Below the pieces are notes generated by a model. That model was not told where the DNA came from, did not search any database, and saw nothing but the letters and a program-made list of their open reading frames with translations. The position numbers and the translations under genes are program-made. Below, in pieces: positions 18,155 through 25,842 of a DNA stretch of 64,000 nt; position 1 is the first letter of the stretch; each line of letters begins with the position of its first letter. The stretch is from Streptomyces sp. S4.7 (GTDB lineage Bacteria; Actinomycetota; Actinomycetes; Streptomycetales; Streptomycetaceae): NCBI RefSeq assembly GCF_010384365.1, contig NZ_CP048397.1, positions 3,162,001-3,226,000 of the forward strand. The letters are read 5' to 3'.

Positions 18155-18229
18155 CACCTGGCAGGTGCAGGCCTCACGGCAGCGGACCTGCAGGACGCTT
18201 GTCTCAGCGGCGCCGACATGCGTGGCTGT
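18155..18229 (+). pseudogene. Pentapeptide-repeat remnant
   Basis: In the frame following the DUF397 stop, 75 bp encode five perfect pentapeptide units: HLAGA, GLTAA, DLQDA, CLSGA, DMRGC. No start codon or ribosome site fits, and the repeat ends abruptly. It reads as the leftover of a longer pentapeptide-repeat gene. Confidence 0.55.
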
Positions 18230-18246
18230 CATAGGGGTCTGGCAGG

Positions 18247-18774
18247 GTGCGGTTCAAGAGTGCTGATCCGCAAGGCGAGAGCGCCTACATCCTGGAGAAG
18301 ACCTACACCGGCCAAATGGACTGGAGTTTGTTCTTCGTCCACTCCCAGCGTGAGCACATCAGGGCACTGCTACAGGACATGTTCCTGGACAATCCTGATT
18401 CGAACGTGATCGATGGCCAGTTCGAGAGCCATCTGGGTGGTGAGAGCGCGGATCTGTGGCTGATCGAGCACGGCCGTCGCATGGGCCACGTCGACCTGCG
18501 CCCCGTCATCGACTGGACGGAGGGGGGTGGCGTTGTTGTCGACTGGGCCGCGTTCGACGCCGCCGTCCCGACCGCTCTGACCGGGACACCCCTCCGGCAC
18601 GGTGAAGAACTCCGGTTGCGTGATGTGCGGGCGGACTTCGAGCACACCAATAGTGAGCTGTTCAACCCCTACCCGGACGATCCCCTCAGCTACGGGATGC
18701 AGGGGTGGGTGGAAGGAGAGATGTCCGATCAGCCCTACGAGATGTTCACCGACCCCGACCCGGAACCTGCGTGA
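18247..18774 (+). CDS. Hypothetical protein
   Basis: A 175-residue acidic protein, GTG start at 18247 with only GGCAGG nearby. It shows alternating hydrophobic and polar pattern, no membrane segment and an Asp/Glu/Pro-rich end. Codon use is less GC-biased than in core genes nearby, in keeping with an accessory locus. I do not recognise the family. Confidence 0.55.
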   Translation: MRFKSADPQGESAYILEKTYTGQMDWSLFFVHSQREHIRALLQDMFLDNPDSNVIDGQFESHLGGESADLWLIEHGRRMGHVDLRPVIDWTEGGGVVVDWAAFDAAVPTALTGTPLRHGEELRLRDVRADFEHTNSELFNPYPDDPLSYGMQGWVEGEMSDQPYEMFTDPDPEPA

Positions 18775-18784
18775 CAGGCCGTTG

Positions 18785-18985
18785 ATGGCCTCGCACACGC
18801 CCCACGCCCACCGGGAACACCCCATCGAGCTGCTGATCCAGCGGGCCGCCGAGTGCGGCCTCCTCTCAGCCGTACTCGACCTGGTCCAACTGCTCCCGGA
18901 GAACGGCGATTTCAACCGCCGTCCGAGCGTGGCGTTCGACGGCCCGTGGCTCGCCCTCACCGGGTTCGGCCGTTCGCCGTGGTGA
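18785..18985 (+). CDS. Possible small hypothetical protein
   Basis: 66 codons from ATG 18785 encoding a helical N-terminal part (PIELLIQRAAECGLLSAVLD). The ribosome site is weak, and nothing independent supports it. It is the only candidate gene in the 325-bp gap 18775-19099, which otherwise shows nothing notable. Confidence 0.25.
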   Translation: MASHTPHAHREHPIELLIQRAAECGLLSAVLDLVQLLPENGDFNRRPSVAFDGPWLALTGFGRSPW

Positions 18986-19099
18986 CCGACAACGCCTGAG
19001 CAGGCCCCGTCGCCGTCCACACGTCGGCGACGGGGCGCCGCGTGCGACGTAGGCTCGTCGCGCCCCGTCTCTTCTCCGCCACGCCCTGGGAGCCCACTC

Positions 19100-19618
19100 G
19101 TGAACAGCACCGACGACCGCGTGGGCCCGCCCCACCTCGGCGGCGAACGCGAAACCCTGCGAGCCTTCCTCGACTACCACCGCGCGACCCTCGCCATGAA
19201 GTGCGCCGGGCTGAGCGACGACGAGTTGCGGCAGCAGTCGATGGCTCCCTCGACGCTGTCCCTGCTCGGCCTCGTACGCCACCTGGCCGAGGTCGAACGC
19301 GACTGGTTCCGGCGGGTGTTCGAGGACAACGGGGCGCCGATGCTGTGGTCGCCCCCGGGCGAGATCGATTTCCAGGCGGCGTACGACGCGAGCGGCTCGT
19401 CCCGGTCCGAGGCTTTCACCGCCTGGGAGGCCGAGGTCGAGAACTCGCGCCGTGTCGAGCGTGCGGCGCAGTCGCTGGATCTGACGGGCCATCAGCCGAG
19501 GTGGGGCGAGGACGTCTCGCTGCGGATGGTGATGGTGCACGTACTGCTGGAGTACGGCCGCCACAACGGCCACGCCGACCTGCTGCGCGAGGGCGTCGAC
19601 GGGACGGTGGGGGCGTAG
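19100..19618 (+). CDS. DinB family protein (DUF664)
   Basis: 172 residues, GTG start at 19100 with GGGAG seven bases upstream. The DinB/DUF664 pattern is clear: RETLRAFLDYHRATLAMKCA-like first helix (here ERETLRAFLDYH), RHLAEVERDWFRR with the first metal histidine, and HVLLEYGRHNGHADLLRE with two more. Such proteins bind a divalent metal in a four-helix bundle. The substrate is unknown. Confidence 0.88.
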   Translation: MNSTDDRVGPPHLGGERETLRAFLDYHRATLAMKCAGLSDDELRQQSMAPSTLSLLGLVRHLAEVERDWFRRVFEDNGAPMLWSPPGEIDFQAAYDASGSSRSEAFTAWEAEVENSRRVERAAQSLDLTGHQPRWGEDVSLRMVMVHVLLEYGRHNGHADLLREGVDGTVGA

Positions 19619-19736
19619 CCGGTCGCTGGGACGGTGAGGCGCGGCGGGCTGCGCTGGGCGAGTCGGCGGTGGTTGGGCTGCTCGCCGTATCGTGCTGATG
19701 GCGCACGAAGTCTTACGCGGGGAGAGGGCTGGTGCG

Positions 19737-20042
19737 GTGCCGATCAGTACGCGGCTCGGACGACGGATCCGGCACGACTTCCCGGAACCCGGCTCCGCGC
19801 CCGAGATCATGCGCATGCTCGATGAACTCCCGGACACCGCAGGCTACGACGCGGAGTGTTTCAGAAGTGAGCGCCCGCAAGCCGCGATGGTTCCGCTCGC
19901 CCAGGAGAGCGCCGAGAGCGCCCGTCGCTTCCGTGAAGCCGTCCAACTCGCCCTGACGGCGGACTGGCGCGGCCTGCCGGTCGCGGCCGAGCCGGCCCAC
20001 GATGACCGGCCTGATCGCCTGCGGGCCGAATTGGGTCCTTGA
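19737..20042 (+). CDS. Hypothetical protein
   Basis: 101 residues if GTG 19737 is the start (PISTRLGRRIRHDFPEPGSA follows), with GGAGAGGG upstream. An alternative ATG at 19698 would add 13 residues and bring in one TTA leucine codon, which in Streptomyces would make it bldA-dependent. Mostly helical, charged, no signal peptide. Convergent with the MurJ paralogue. Not assigned to a family. Confidence 0.5.
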   Translation: MPISTRLGRRIRHDFPEPGSAPEIMRMLDELPDTAGYDAECFRSERPQAAMVPLAQESAESARRFREAVQLALTADWRGLPVAAEPAHDDRPDRLRAELGP

Positions 20043-20154
20043 GTCGAATCCGGGTGGGACGGCCGCCTTGGCTGCCACAGCGTTTGCGGAACAGCGCGAG
20101 CGCGTCCGCCCAGGGCCTCCGAATCGATGTGCGTATCCGTCATCGTGGCCCGAA

Positions 20155-21879
20155 TCAACGCCCCAGCCGGGCCCGCACCATGCCCGTCAGCGCGGCCAGC
20201 TCCGGCAGGCGCAGCAGGCGGGCCACGGCCAGGAAGACGCACAGGAGGACGGTCCCGCCCGCCGTCAGTGACAGGAGCGAGGCCGTCGCGCCGCTGCCCA
20301 GCTCGCGCGTGAGCCCGTACGCCACCGCGCCCGCCGCCACCGCCGCCGGGGCCGAGGCCGTGATCAGGCGGGCGTACGCACGCAGCACCCGGGCGCCGTC
20401 CAGGTCGCCGCCGAGGCGTTTGCGGAGGCGGCGCCAGGCGATGCCGACACCGATGGCGTAGCCGAGGCCGTACGACGCGGCCATGCCGACCACCGCCCAG
20501 CGCGGCGGGAGGACGGCGAAGCAGAGAGCGGACGCGGCGGCGTTGACCAGGGCGACAACGAGGGTGTTGTAGAAGGGCGTTCGGGTGTCTTCGTACGCGT
20601 AGAAACCGCGCAGCACCACGTACTGCACCGAGTACGGGACGAGGCCGAGCCCGAAGGCCATCAGCGCGAAGCCGATGCCGCGCGCGCCCTCGGCGCCGGA
20701 CCCCGCGTAGAGCAGCGTCGCCATCGGGACCCCCAGCGCCAGGAAGGCGAAGGCGCACGGCACGATCGCGACGGCGGAGGTCCGGAGGCCGTACGAGATG
20801 TCGTCGCGCACCGCCGCCGTGTCGCCGTCGGCCGCGGCGCGGGAGATCCGCGGGAGGACGGCCGTCATGACGGAGACGGTGATGATGGCCTGCGGCATCT
20901 GCCACAGCAGCAGGGCGTAGTTGTACGCGGTGATACCGGTCCCGGTGAAGCCGGCCCGCTCGGCCACCGCGCCCGCCTTGGTGGCGAGTTGGGTGACGAC
21001 GACCATGCCGAGTTGGTTGGCGAGCACGAAGAGCAGCGTCCACTTGGCGAGGCCGATGGCCCTGCCGAGCCCGTGGCCGCGGAAGTCGAGGCGCGGCCGG
21101 AGGCGGAATCCGGCGTCGCGCAGGTACGGCAGCATGGCGAGCGCTTGGACGGCGAGACCGAGCAGGGTGCCGATGCCGAGAAGCCGGACGCCTTCGGGGG
21201 TGACGTCGGCGGGGGTGACCCCGGAGCCGGTGAAGCCGCCGAAGGCCCAGATGAAACCGCCGAACGCCGCGATGATCACGAGGTTGTTGAGGACCGGGGT
21301 CCACATCATGGCGCCGAAGCGTCCGCGCGCGTTGAGTATCTGGCCGAGCACGACGTGGGCGCCCATGAAGAACAGGGTGGGCAGGCAGTAGCGGGCGAAG
21401 GCCACAGTGACGTCCATCCGGCGCGGATCGTCCGCGATCTCCGGCGACATCAGATGGACGAGGAGCGGCGCGGCGACGACGCAGAGGGCGGTGACGCCCC
21501 CGAGAACCACCATCACGAGGCTGAGGAGACGGTTGGCGTACGCCTCGCCCCCGTCGTCGTCCTTCTTCATGGCGCGTACGAGTTGCGGCACGAAGACGGA
21601 GTTGAGCGCGCCGCCGCCGACCAGGACGTAGATCATCGTGGGCAGGACGTTGGCGACCTGGTAGGAGTCGTTGAGCGTGCCGACGCCGATGGCCGCGGCC
21701 ATCACCAGGGTGCGGGCGAAGCCGGTGATGCGGGAGACGACCGTACCGGCGGCCATGAGGGCACTGGACCTGGCCAGCCCGGCGGACCCACCGGCGGTGG
21801 GCGCGGGCGCCGACGCCTGGCGGGGAACTCCTGGGGGCAACCTCAGGGTGACGGTGTCATTGTCGTCCGGGGCGCTCAT
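20155..21879 (-). CDS. MurJ/MviN-type flippase paralogue
   Basis: 574 residues with about 14 transmembrane helices. The N-terminal MurJ signature is present (SSALMAAGTVVSRITGFART, then LNDSYQVANVLPTMIYVLVG and ALNSVFVPQLV). Family members flip lipid-linked peptidoglycan precursor across the membrane. It lacks the long kinase-like C-terminal extension found on some actinobacterial MurJ proteins, so it is likely a secondary copy or one for another polyprenyl-linked substrate. Start set at ATG 21879 (MSAPDD). It diverges from the phosphotransferase gene with only 39 bp between. Confidence 0.9.
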   Translation of the reverse strand: MSAPDDNDTVTLRLPPGVPRQASAPAPTAGGSAGLARSSALMAAGTVVSRITGFARTLVMAAAIGVGTLNDSYQVANVLPTMIYVLVGGGALNSVFVPQLVRAMKKDDDGGEAYANRLLSLVMVVLGGVTALCVVAAPLLVHLMSPEIADDPRRMDVTVAFARYCLPTLFFMGAHVVLGQILNARGRFGAMMWTPVLNNLVIIAAFGGFIWAFGGFTGSGVTPADVTPEGVRLLGIGTLLGLAVQALAMLPYLRDAGFRLRPRLDFRGHGLGRAIGLAKWTLLFVLANQLGMVVVTQLATKAGAVAERAGFTGTGITAYNYALLLWQMPQAIITVSVMTAVLPRISRAAADGDTAAVRDDISYGLRTSAVAIVPCAFAFLALGVPMATLLYAGSGAEGARGIGFALMAFGLGLVPYSVQYVVLRGFYAYEDTRTPFYNTLVVALVNAAASALCFAVLPPRWAVVGMAASYGLGYAIGVGIAWRRLRKRLGGDLDGARVLRAYARLITASAPAAVAAGAVAYGLTRELGSGATASLLSLTAGGTVLLCVFLAVARLLRLPELAALTGMVRARLGR

Positions 21880-21918
21880 GCGCACACTCTCTCACCCGCG
21901 CGAGAAAGGGAGTTGTGG

Positions 21919-22699
21919 ATGGAGCCGGTGCACGAGAGCCTTCAGGACGGGCCCCGCCCCGTCGTACGGATCGGCGACACCATCCACCGGCCGGTCCAGC
22001 CCTGGAATCCCGCCGTCCACGCGCTGCTGCGCCATCTGGAGGCGGTCGGATTCCCCTGCTCACCGCGTGTACTGGGCTTCGACGACGAGGGCCGTGAAGT
22101 CCTCACCTTCATCGACGGCGAGTCGGGCCCGGCGGCCTGGGCCAGGGTCGTGGACGACGACGGTCCGGCCGCGTTCGCCCGGCTGCTGCGTGCGTACCAC
22201 GACGCCTGTGCGGGCTTCGTCCCCCCGGCCGACGCCGTGTGGTCCACGGCTGCCGGCGCCCCGGCCGCCGGTCAGATCGTCTGCCACGGGGACTTCGCCC
22301 CCTGGAACACCGTCTGGAACGGCGGCCGTCCCGTCGGGATCCTCGACTGGGACTTCACACGCCCGGCGGCGCGGATCCATGACGTCGCCTATGCCCTGGA
22401 GTACGTGGCCCCCTTCCGGGACGACGAGGAGTGCGTCCGTTGGCTGCGGTATCCCGAACCTCCGGACCGGCGGCGGCTGGAACTGTTCTGCGACGCGTAC
22501 GGTCTCGGCCCGGCCGACCGCCCGGCGTCCGGCGTCCGGCGTCCGGCGTCCGGCGTCCGGCGTGGTCGAAGCCGTCGTCACCGCGCAGCTGGACACCACC
22601 GCGCTGGTGCGCCGGCTCGCCGAACGAGGGCTGGAGCCGCAGGCCACGTGGGTGGCCGAGGGGCATCTGGCGGCGCTGGCCGACCTGGTCGAGTGGTGA
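21919..22699 (+). pseudogene. Aminoglycoside/choline phosphotransferase-family protein, frameshifted in a 7-bp repeat
   Basis: ATG 21919 has GGGAG six bases upstream. The protein shows the APH-fold core CHGDFAPWNTVWNGG and GILDWDF, i.e. the catalytic Asp and metal-binding Asp of small-molecule kinases. The frame runs cleanly to a heptamer tandem repeat at 22523-22564. The expected C-terminus (VVEAVVTAQLDTTALVRRLA to LADLVEW) is in another frame, stopping at 22699. With one heptamer fewer the gene would encode 257 continuous residues. As written, the first frame reads on to 22941. The substrate is not known. Confidence 0.72.
22523..22564 (+). repeat. Heptanucleotide tandem repeat within a coding gene
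   Basis: Five perfect units CGGCGTC (22523-22557) plus a 6-of-7 unit (22558-22564). Because 7 is not a multiple of three, each gain or loss of a unit changes the frame. One, four or seven perfect units give an open phosphotransferase gene, while five do not. Confidence 0.92.
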
Positions 22700-22821
22700 C
22701 GGGCGCGCCGGCACCTCTTCGAGTGACCGGGGCCGGGAACAGCCTCCGGATCGGCCGTCCCGCAACAGCCGCCACACCTCGGCCGCCGGAACGGCCGCCC
22801 GCGTCAACCGGTCGGCGCCCG

Positions 22822-23649
22822 TCACACGTACCGCGCGAACTCGTCCAGCGCCCGCAGTACCTCCGCCTCGTCCCCCGAGGGCAGTTGCAGCACCACTTCG
22901 CTCACGCCCAGGTCCGCGTAGTGCGTCAGCTTCCCCGGTGAGGGGCGGACCGCGTACGGGACGATCTGGAGCGCGTCGGGGGAGCGGCCCGCGTTCACCC
23001 ATGCCTTGCGCAGGACCGGGATCGAATCGGCGAGGCCCCGGCCGCCGATCGGGAGCCAGCCGTCCGCCTGTTCGGCGATCCGGGCGAAGAGTCTGGGGCC
23101 CGCGCCGCCGCCGACCAGGGTGCGGGGGGCGCCGTTCGCGGGCTTGGGGTGGGCCTCGCTGGGGCGTACGGAGGCGAACTCGCCCTCGTACGGCGTCGGT
23201 TCGGGCGCCCACAGCGCGCGCATCAACGCCAGCCGGTCCCAGCCGAGTTCGCGCCGTGTCGTCCACTGCACGCCGTGGTCCGCCGCCTCCTCCTTGTTCC
23301 AGCCGAAGCCGAGCCCGAGGGTGAACCGGCCGCCCGACAGATGGTCCAGCGTCGCGATCTGCTTGGCGAGGTCGATCGGGTCGTGCTGGGCGATGAGCGT
23401 GATGCCGGTGGCGAGGCCGAGGCGGTCGGTGACCGCCGCCGCCTGGGCGAGCGCGACGAAGGGGTCGAGCGTGCGGCCGTACTCACGCGGCAGATCGCCG
23501 CCCGCCGGGTACGGGGTGGCCCGCTCGACCGGGATGTGGGTGTGCTCGGGGAGGTAGAGCCCGGCGAAGCCACGCTCCTCCAGCGCCCGTGCGAGCCGCA
23601 CGGGCGTGATCGTCTCGTCGGTCAGGAAGATGGTGGTCGCGATCCGCAT
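22822..23649 (-). CDS. F420-dependent LLM-class oxidoreductase
   Basis: A 275-residue luciferase-like TIM-barrel enzyme of the TIGR03619 kind. Family marks are LYLPEHTHIPV, GLATGITLIAQHDPIDLAKQ, the loop SGGRFTLGLGFGWNKEE and GWLPIGG. These enzymes reduce or oxidise substrates with coenzyme F420, made by FbiC at 2513-5116. The ATG at 23649 is chosen because AGAAGGA precedes it; a very long open extension upstream in the same frame is antisense to the PHP gene and is not real. Substrate unknown. Confidence 0.9.
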   Translation of the reverse strand: MRIATTIFLTDETITPVRLARALEERGFAGLYLPEHTHIPVERATPYPAGGDLPREYGRTLDPFVALAQAAAVTDRLGLATGITLIAQHDPIDLAKQIATLDHLSGGRFTLGLGFGWNKEEAADHGVQWTTRRELGWDRLALMRALWAPEPTPYEGEFASVRPSEAHPKPANGAPRTLVGGGAGPRLFARIAEQADGWLPIGGRGLADSIPVLRKAWVNAGRSPDALQIVPYAVRPSPGKLTHYADLGVSEVVLQLPSGDEAEVLRALDEFARYV

Positions 23650-23895
23650 GCGGTCCTTCTCTTTTCCGGTCGGGTGGCGGCGCCGAGCTGTGGGCGAGCG
23701 GCGTACAGACCTGTGCCCGGCCCGGCGGGACTGATGCGGACCCGGCCCGCACCAGCCACTGGCAATGTCCGGACCACCTTCCGAACCCCTTCCCTTGCCC
23801 GCCCGTTCACGGCTCAATACCAGGGTTCGAGTGCACCACTTCTGACCGTTCCTGTCCCTTCCTGTCCCTCTCGACACTCCTGGGGAGCCGCCGGC

Positions 23896-25458
23896 ATGTG
23901 CAACGACCACACGGAACACGCGATGGGCAGACGCGGTCTGCTCGTGACCGGAGCGGCGACGGCCCTTACGTTGGGCACCGTGAGCTTCGCGAACGCCGCG
24001 CCCGGCGAAAGCGGCACCGGCAACAGCACCGGAAACGGCGACGGCACCGAGACCAGGACCGTACGCGGCACCCTGCCCACCGGCTCCCCCGACTACGTCT
24101 ACCTCCCGGTCGACGTGCCGCGCGGCGTCCGCGAGATCCGGGTCTCGTACAGCTACGAGCGGCCCACCGTCCCGGCCGGCACCCAGGGCAACGCCCTCGA
24201 CATCGGAATCTTCGACGAGCGCGGCACCGAACTGGGCGGCAAGGGCTTCCGCGGCTGGTCCGGCGGCGCGCGTACGGAGTTCTTCATCCGCGCCGACGAG
24301 GCGACCCCCGGCTATCTGCCCGGCCCGGTACGTTCCGGGAAGTGGCACATCGCCCTGGCGCCGTACACCGTCGCGCCCGAAGGCCTCGCGTACGAGGTCA
24401 CGATCACCCTCACCCACGGGTCCCCCGGCCGCACCCCCCGGCCGGTCCACCCGCCCGAGCGGGCCAAGGGGCGCGGGCGCGCCTGGTACCGGGGCGACTG
24501 TCATCTGCACTCCGTGCACTCCGACGGCAGGCGCACCCCGGCCGAGATCGCGGCGGGCGCGCGGGCGGCCGGGCTGGACTTCATCAACACCAGTGAGCAC
24601 AACACCTCGTCCGCGCACGGCGCGTGGGACGGGCTGTGGGACGACGACCTGCTGATCCTCACGGGTGAGGAGATCACCACCCGCAACGGCCACGTCGTCG
24701 CCATCGGCATGGACGCGGGCACGTTCGTCGACTGGCGCTACCGGGCCCGCGACAACCGCTTCGGCCACTACGCCCGCGAGGTGCGGCGCGCGGGCGGGTT
24801 GGTCGTGCCCGCGCATCCGCACGCCACCTGCATCGGCTGCAACTGGAAGTTCGGCTTCGGGGAGGCCGACGCGGTCGAGGTGTGGAACGGTCCCTTCACC
24901 CCGGAGGACGAGGTGGCCCTGGCCTCCTGGGACAACACCCTGGTGTCGACCGCCCGTTCGGGACGGCCCTGGACCCCGGCGATGGGCAGCAGCGACGCGC
25001 ACCGTGACCCCGACCCGATCGGCACCCCGCAGACGGTCGTCCTCGCCGACGAGCTGTCCCGCGAGGCGATCCTGGCCGGCATCCGCGCGGGCCGCAGCTA
25101 CATCGCGGAGTCGGCGGCGGTGTCCCTGACGTTCGGCGCCTCGGGCGGTCGCGGGCAGCACGCCGGGATCGGCGAGCGGCTGCGGGTGGCCGACGACACC
25201 CCCGTGACGGTGCGGCTGGAGGTCGCCGGCGCCCCGGCGGGCAGCTCGGCGCGCATCGTCACCGACCAGGGCGCGCTGCACACCGCCGCGCTGCCGGAGT
25301 CGGGCTCGGGCACGGTGGAGTGGCGTACGACCGCCGAGTACGCGACGTACGTACGCGCGGAGGTGCGCCGCCCGCCGGCGGTCCCGGGCGTGCCCGGTCT
25401 GCCGGGCCCGTTCGTCGCCCTGACCAACCCGGTGTTCCTGGGCGGCAAGGGCGCGTAG
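23896..25458 (+). CDS. Tat-exported CehA/McbA-type PHP metallohydrolase
   Basis: 520 residues. The N-terminus GRRGLLVTGAATALTLG with a twin arginine and an ANA-AP cleavage site at residues 33-36 marks a Tat signal. A beta-rich N-terminal domain is followed by a PHP phosphoesterase domain: D201-C-H203-L-H205 in GDCHLHSVHSDG, SEHN, TGEEITT, HPH and SSDAH, the metal ligands of the family. Likely a secreted metal-dependent phosphoesterase or amidohydrolase-like enzyme. It diverges from the LLM oxidoreductase over 246 bp; a 10-bp direct repeat TTCCTGTCCC occurs twice at 23849-23868. Confidence 0.88.
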   Translation: MCNDHTEHAMGRRGLLVTGAATALTLGTVSFANAAPGESGTGNSTGNGDGTETRTVRGTLPTGSPDYVYLPVDVPRGVREIRVSYSYERPTVPAGTQGNALDIGIFDERGTELGGKGFRGWSGGARTEFFIRADEATPGYLPGPVRSGKWHIALAPYTVAPEGLAYEVTITLTHGSPGRTPRPVHPPERAKGRGRAWYRGDCHLHSVHSDGRRTPAEIAAGARAAGLDFINTSEHNTSSAHGAWDGLWDDDLLILTGEEITTRNGHVVAIGMDAGTFVDWRYRARDNRFGHYAREVRRAGGLVVPAHPHATCIGCNWKFGFGEADAVEVWNGPFTPEDEVALASWDNTLVSTARSGRPWTPAMGSSDAHRDPDPIGTPQTVVLADELSREAILAGIRAGRSYIAESAAVSLTFGASGGRGQHAGIGERLRVADDTPVTVRLEVAGAPAGSSARIVTDQGALHTAALPESGSGTVEWRTTAEYATYVRAEVRRPPAVPGVPGLPGPFVALTNPVFLGGKGA

Positions 25459-25493
25459 CCGTCAAGGACGCTCGGTCGATGTCGTGCGGGACG

Positions 25494-25525
25494 GCCCCGC
25501 CCCCGTGTCTCCACGGGGGCGGGGC
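25494..25525 (+). terminator. Strong hairpin terminator after the PHP gene
   Basis: A perfect 14-bp stem (25494-25507 with 25512-25525) with a TCTC loop, 36 bp after the stop. The rest of the 25459-25842 gap shows no gene; it must contain the afsR promoter, but no convincing -35/-10 pair was identified. Confidence 0.85.
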
Positions 25526-25842
25526 ACCGGCTCACCGCCACGGATCGCTGAACGGCCTTCCGGGCACCGGCTTGGCGATCAGCGCGACGGCGTTTCCTCC
25601 GTGCTGTCGCGTCGCCGCCACCGCCGCGTTCGGTCGCGCGGCGGCGGCGCTCCCACCCTCCTGACGGATCCCGGCGCCGAGTTGTGACCGATGGGCCGTC
25701 CGCATCCGGATTTACCCGGAGGGGTCGCGTCCTTTACCGTGTCGAGGGCTTGTGCAGACCCCCGCCCCGAGGCTGACGCCGCCACTCCGGACAAGGCAGA
25801 CTGTCGGGGGCGATACCGGCAGTTCGGCGGGCAGGGGGAGCT

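Noticed and set aside
22696-22825. 11-bp inverted repeat GTGACGGGCGC/GCGCCCGTCAC spanning two stop codons as a terminator
   Set aside because: The arms are 108 bp apart; this is too long a loop for a simple terminator and could be chance in GC-rich sequence.
22822-25281. Extension of the LLM oxidoreductase to 819 residues
   Set aside because: The extra part is antisense to the Tat-PHP gene and low-complexity; the ribosome site at 23649 fixes the real start.
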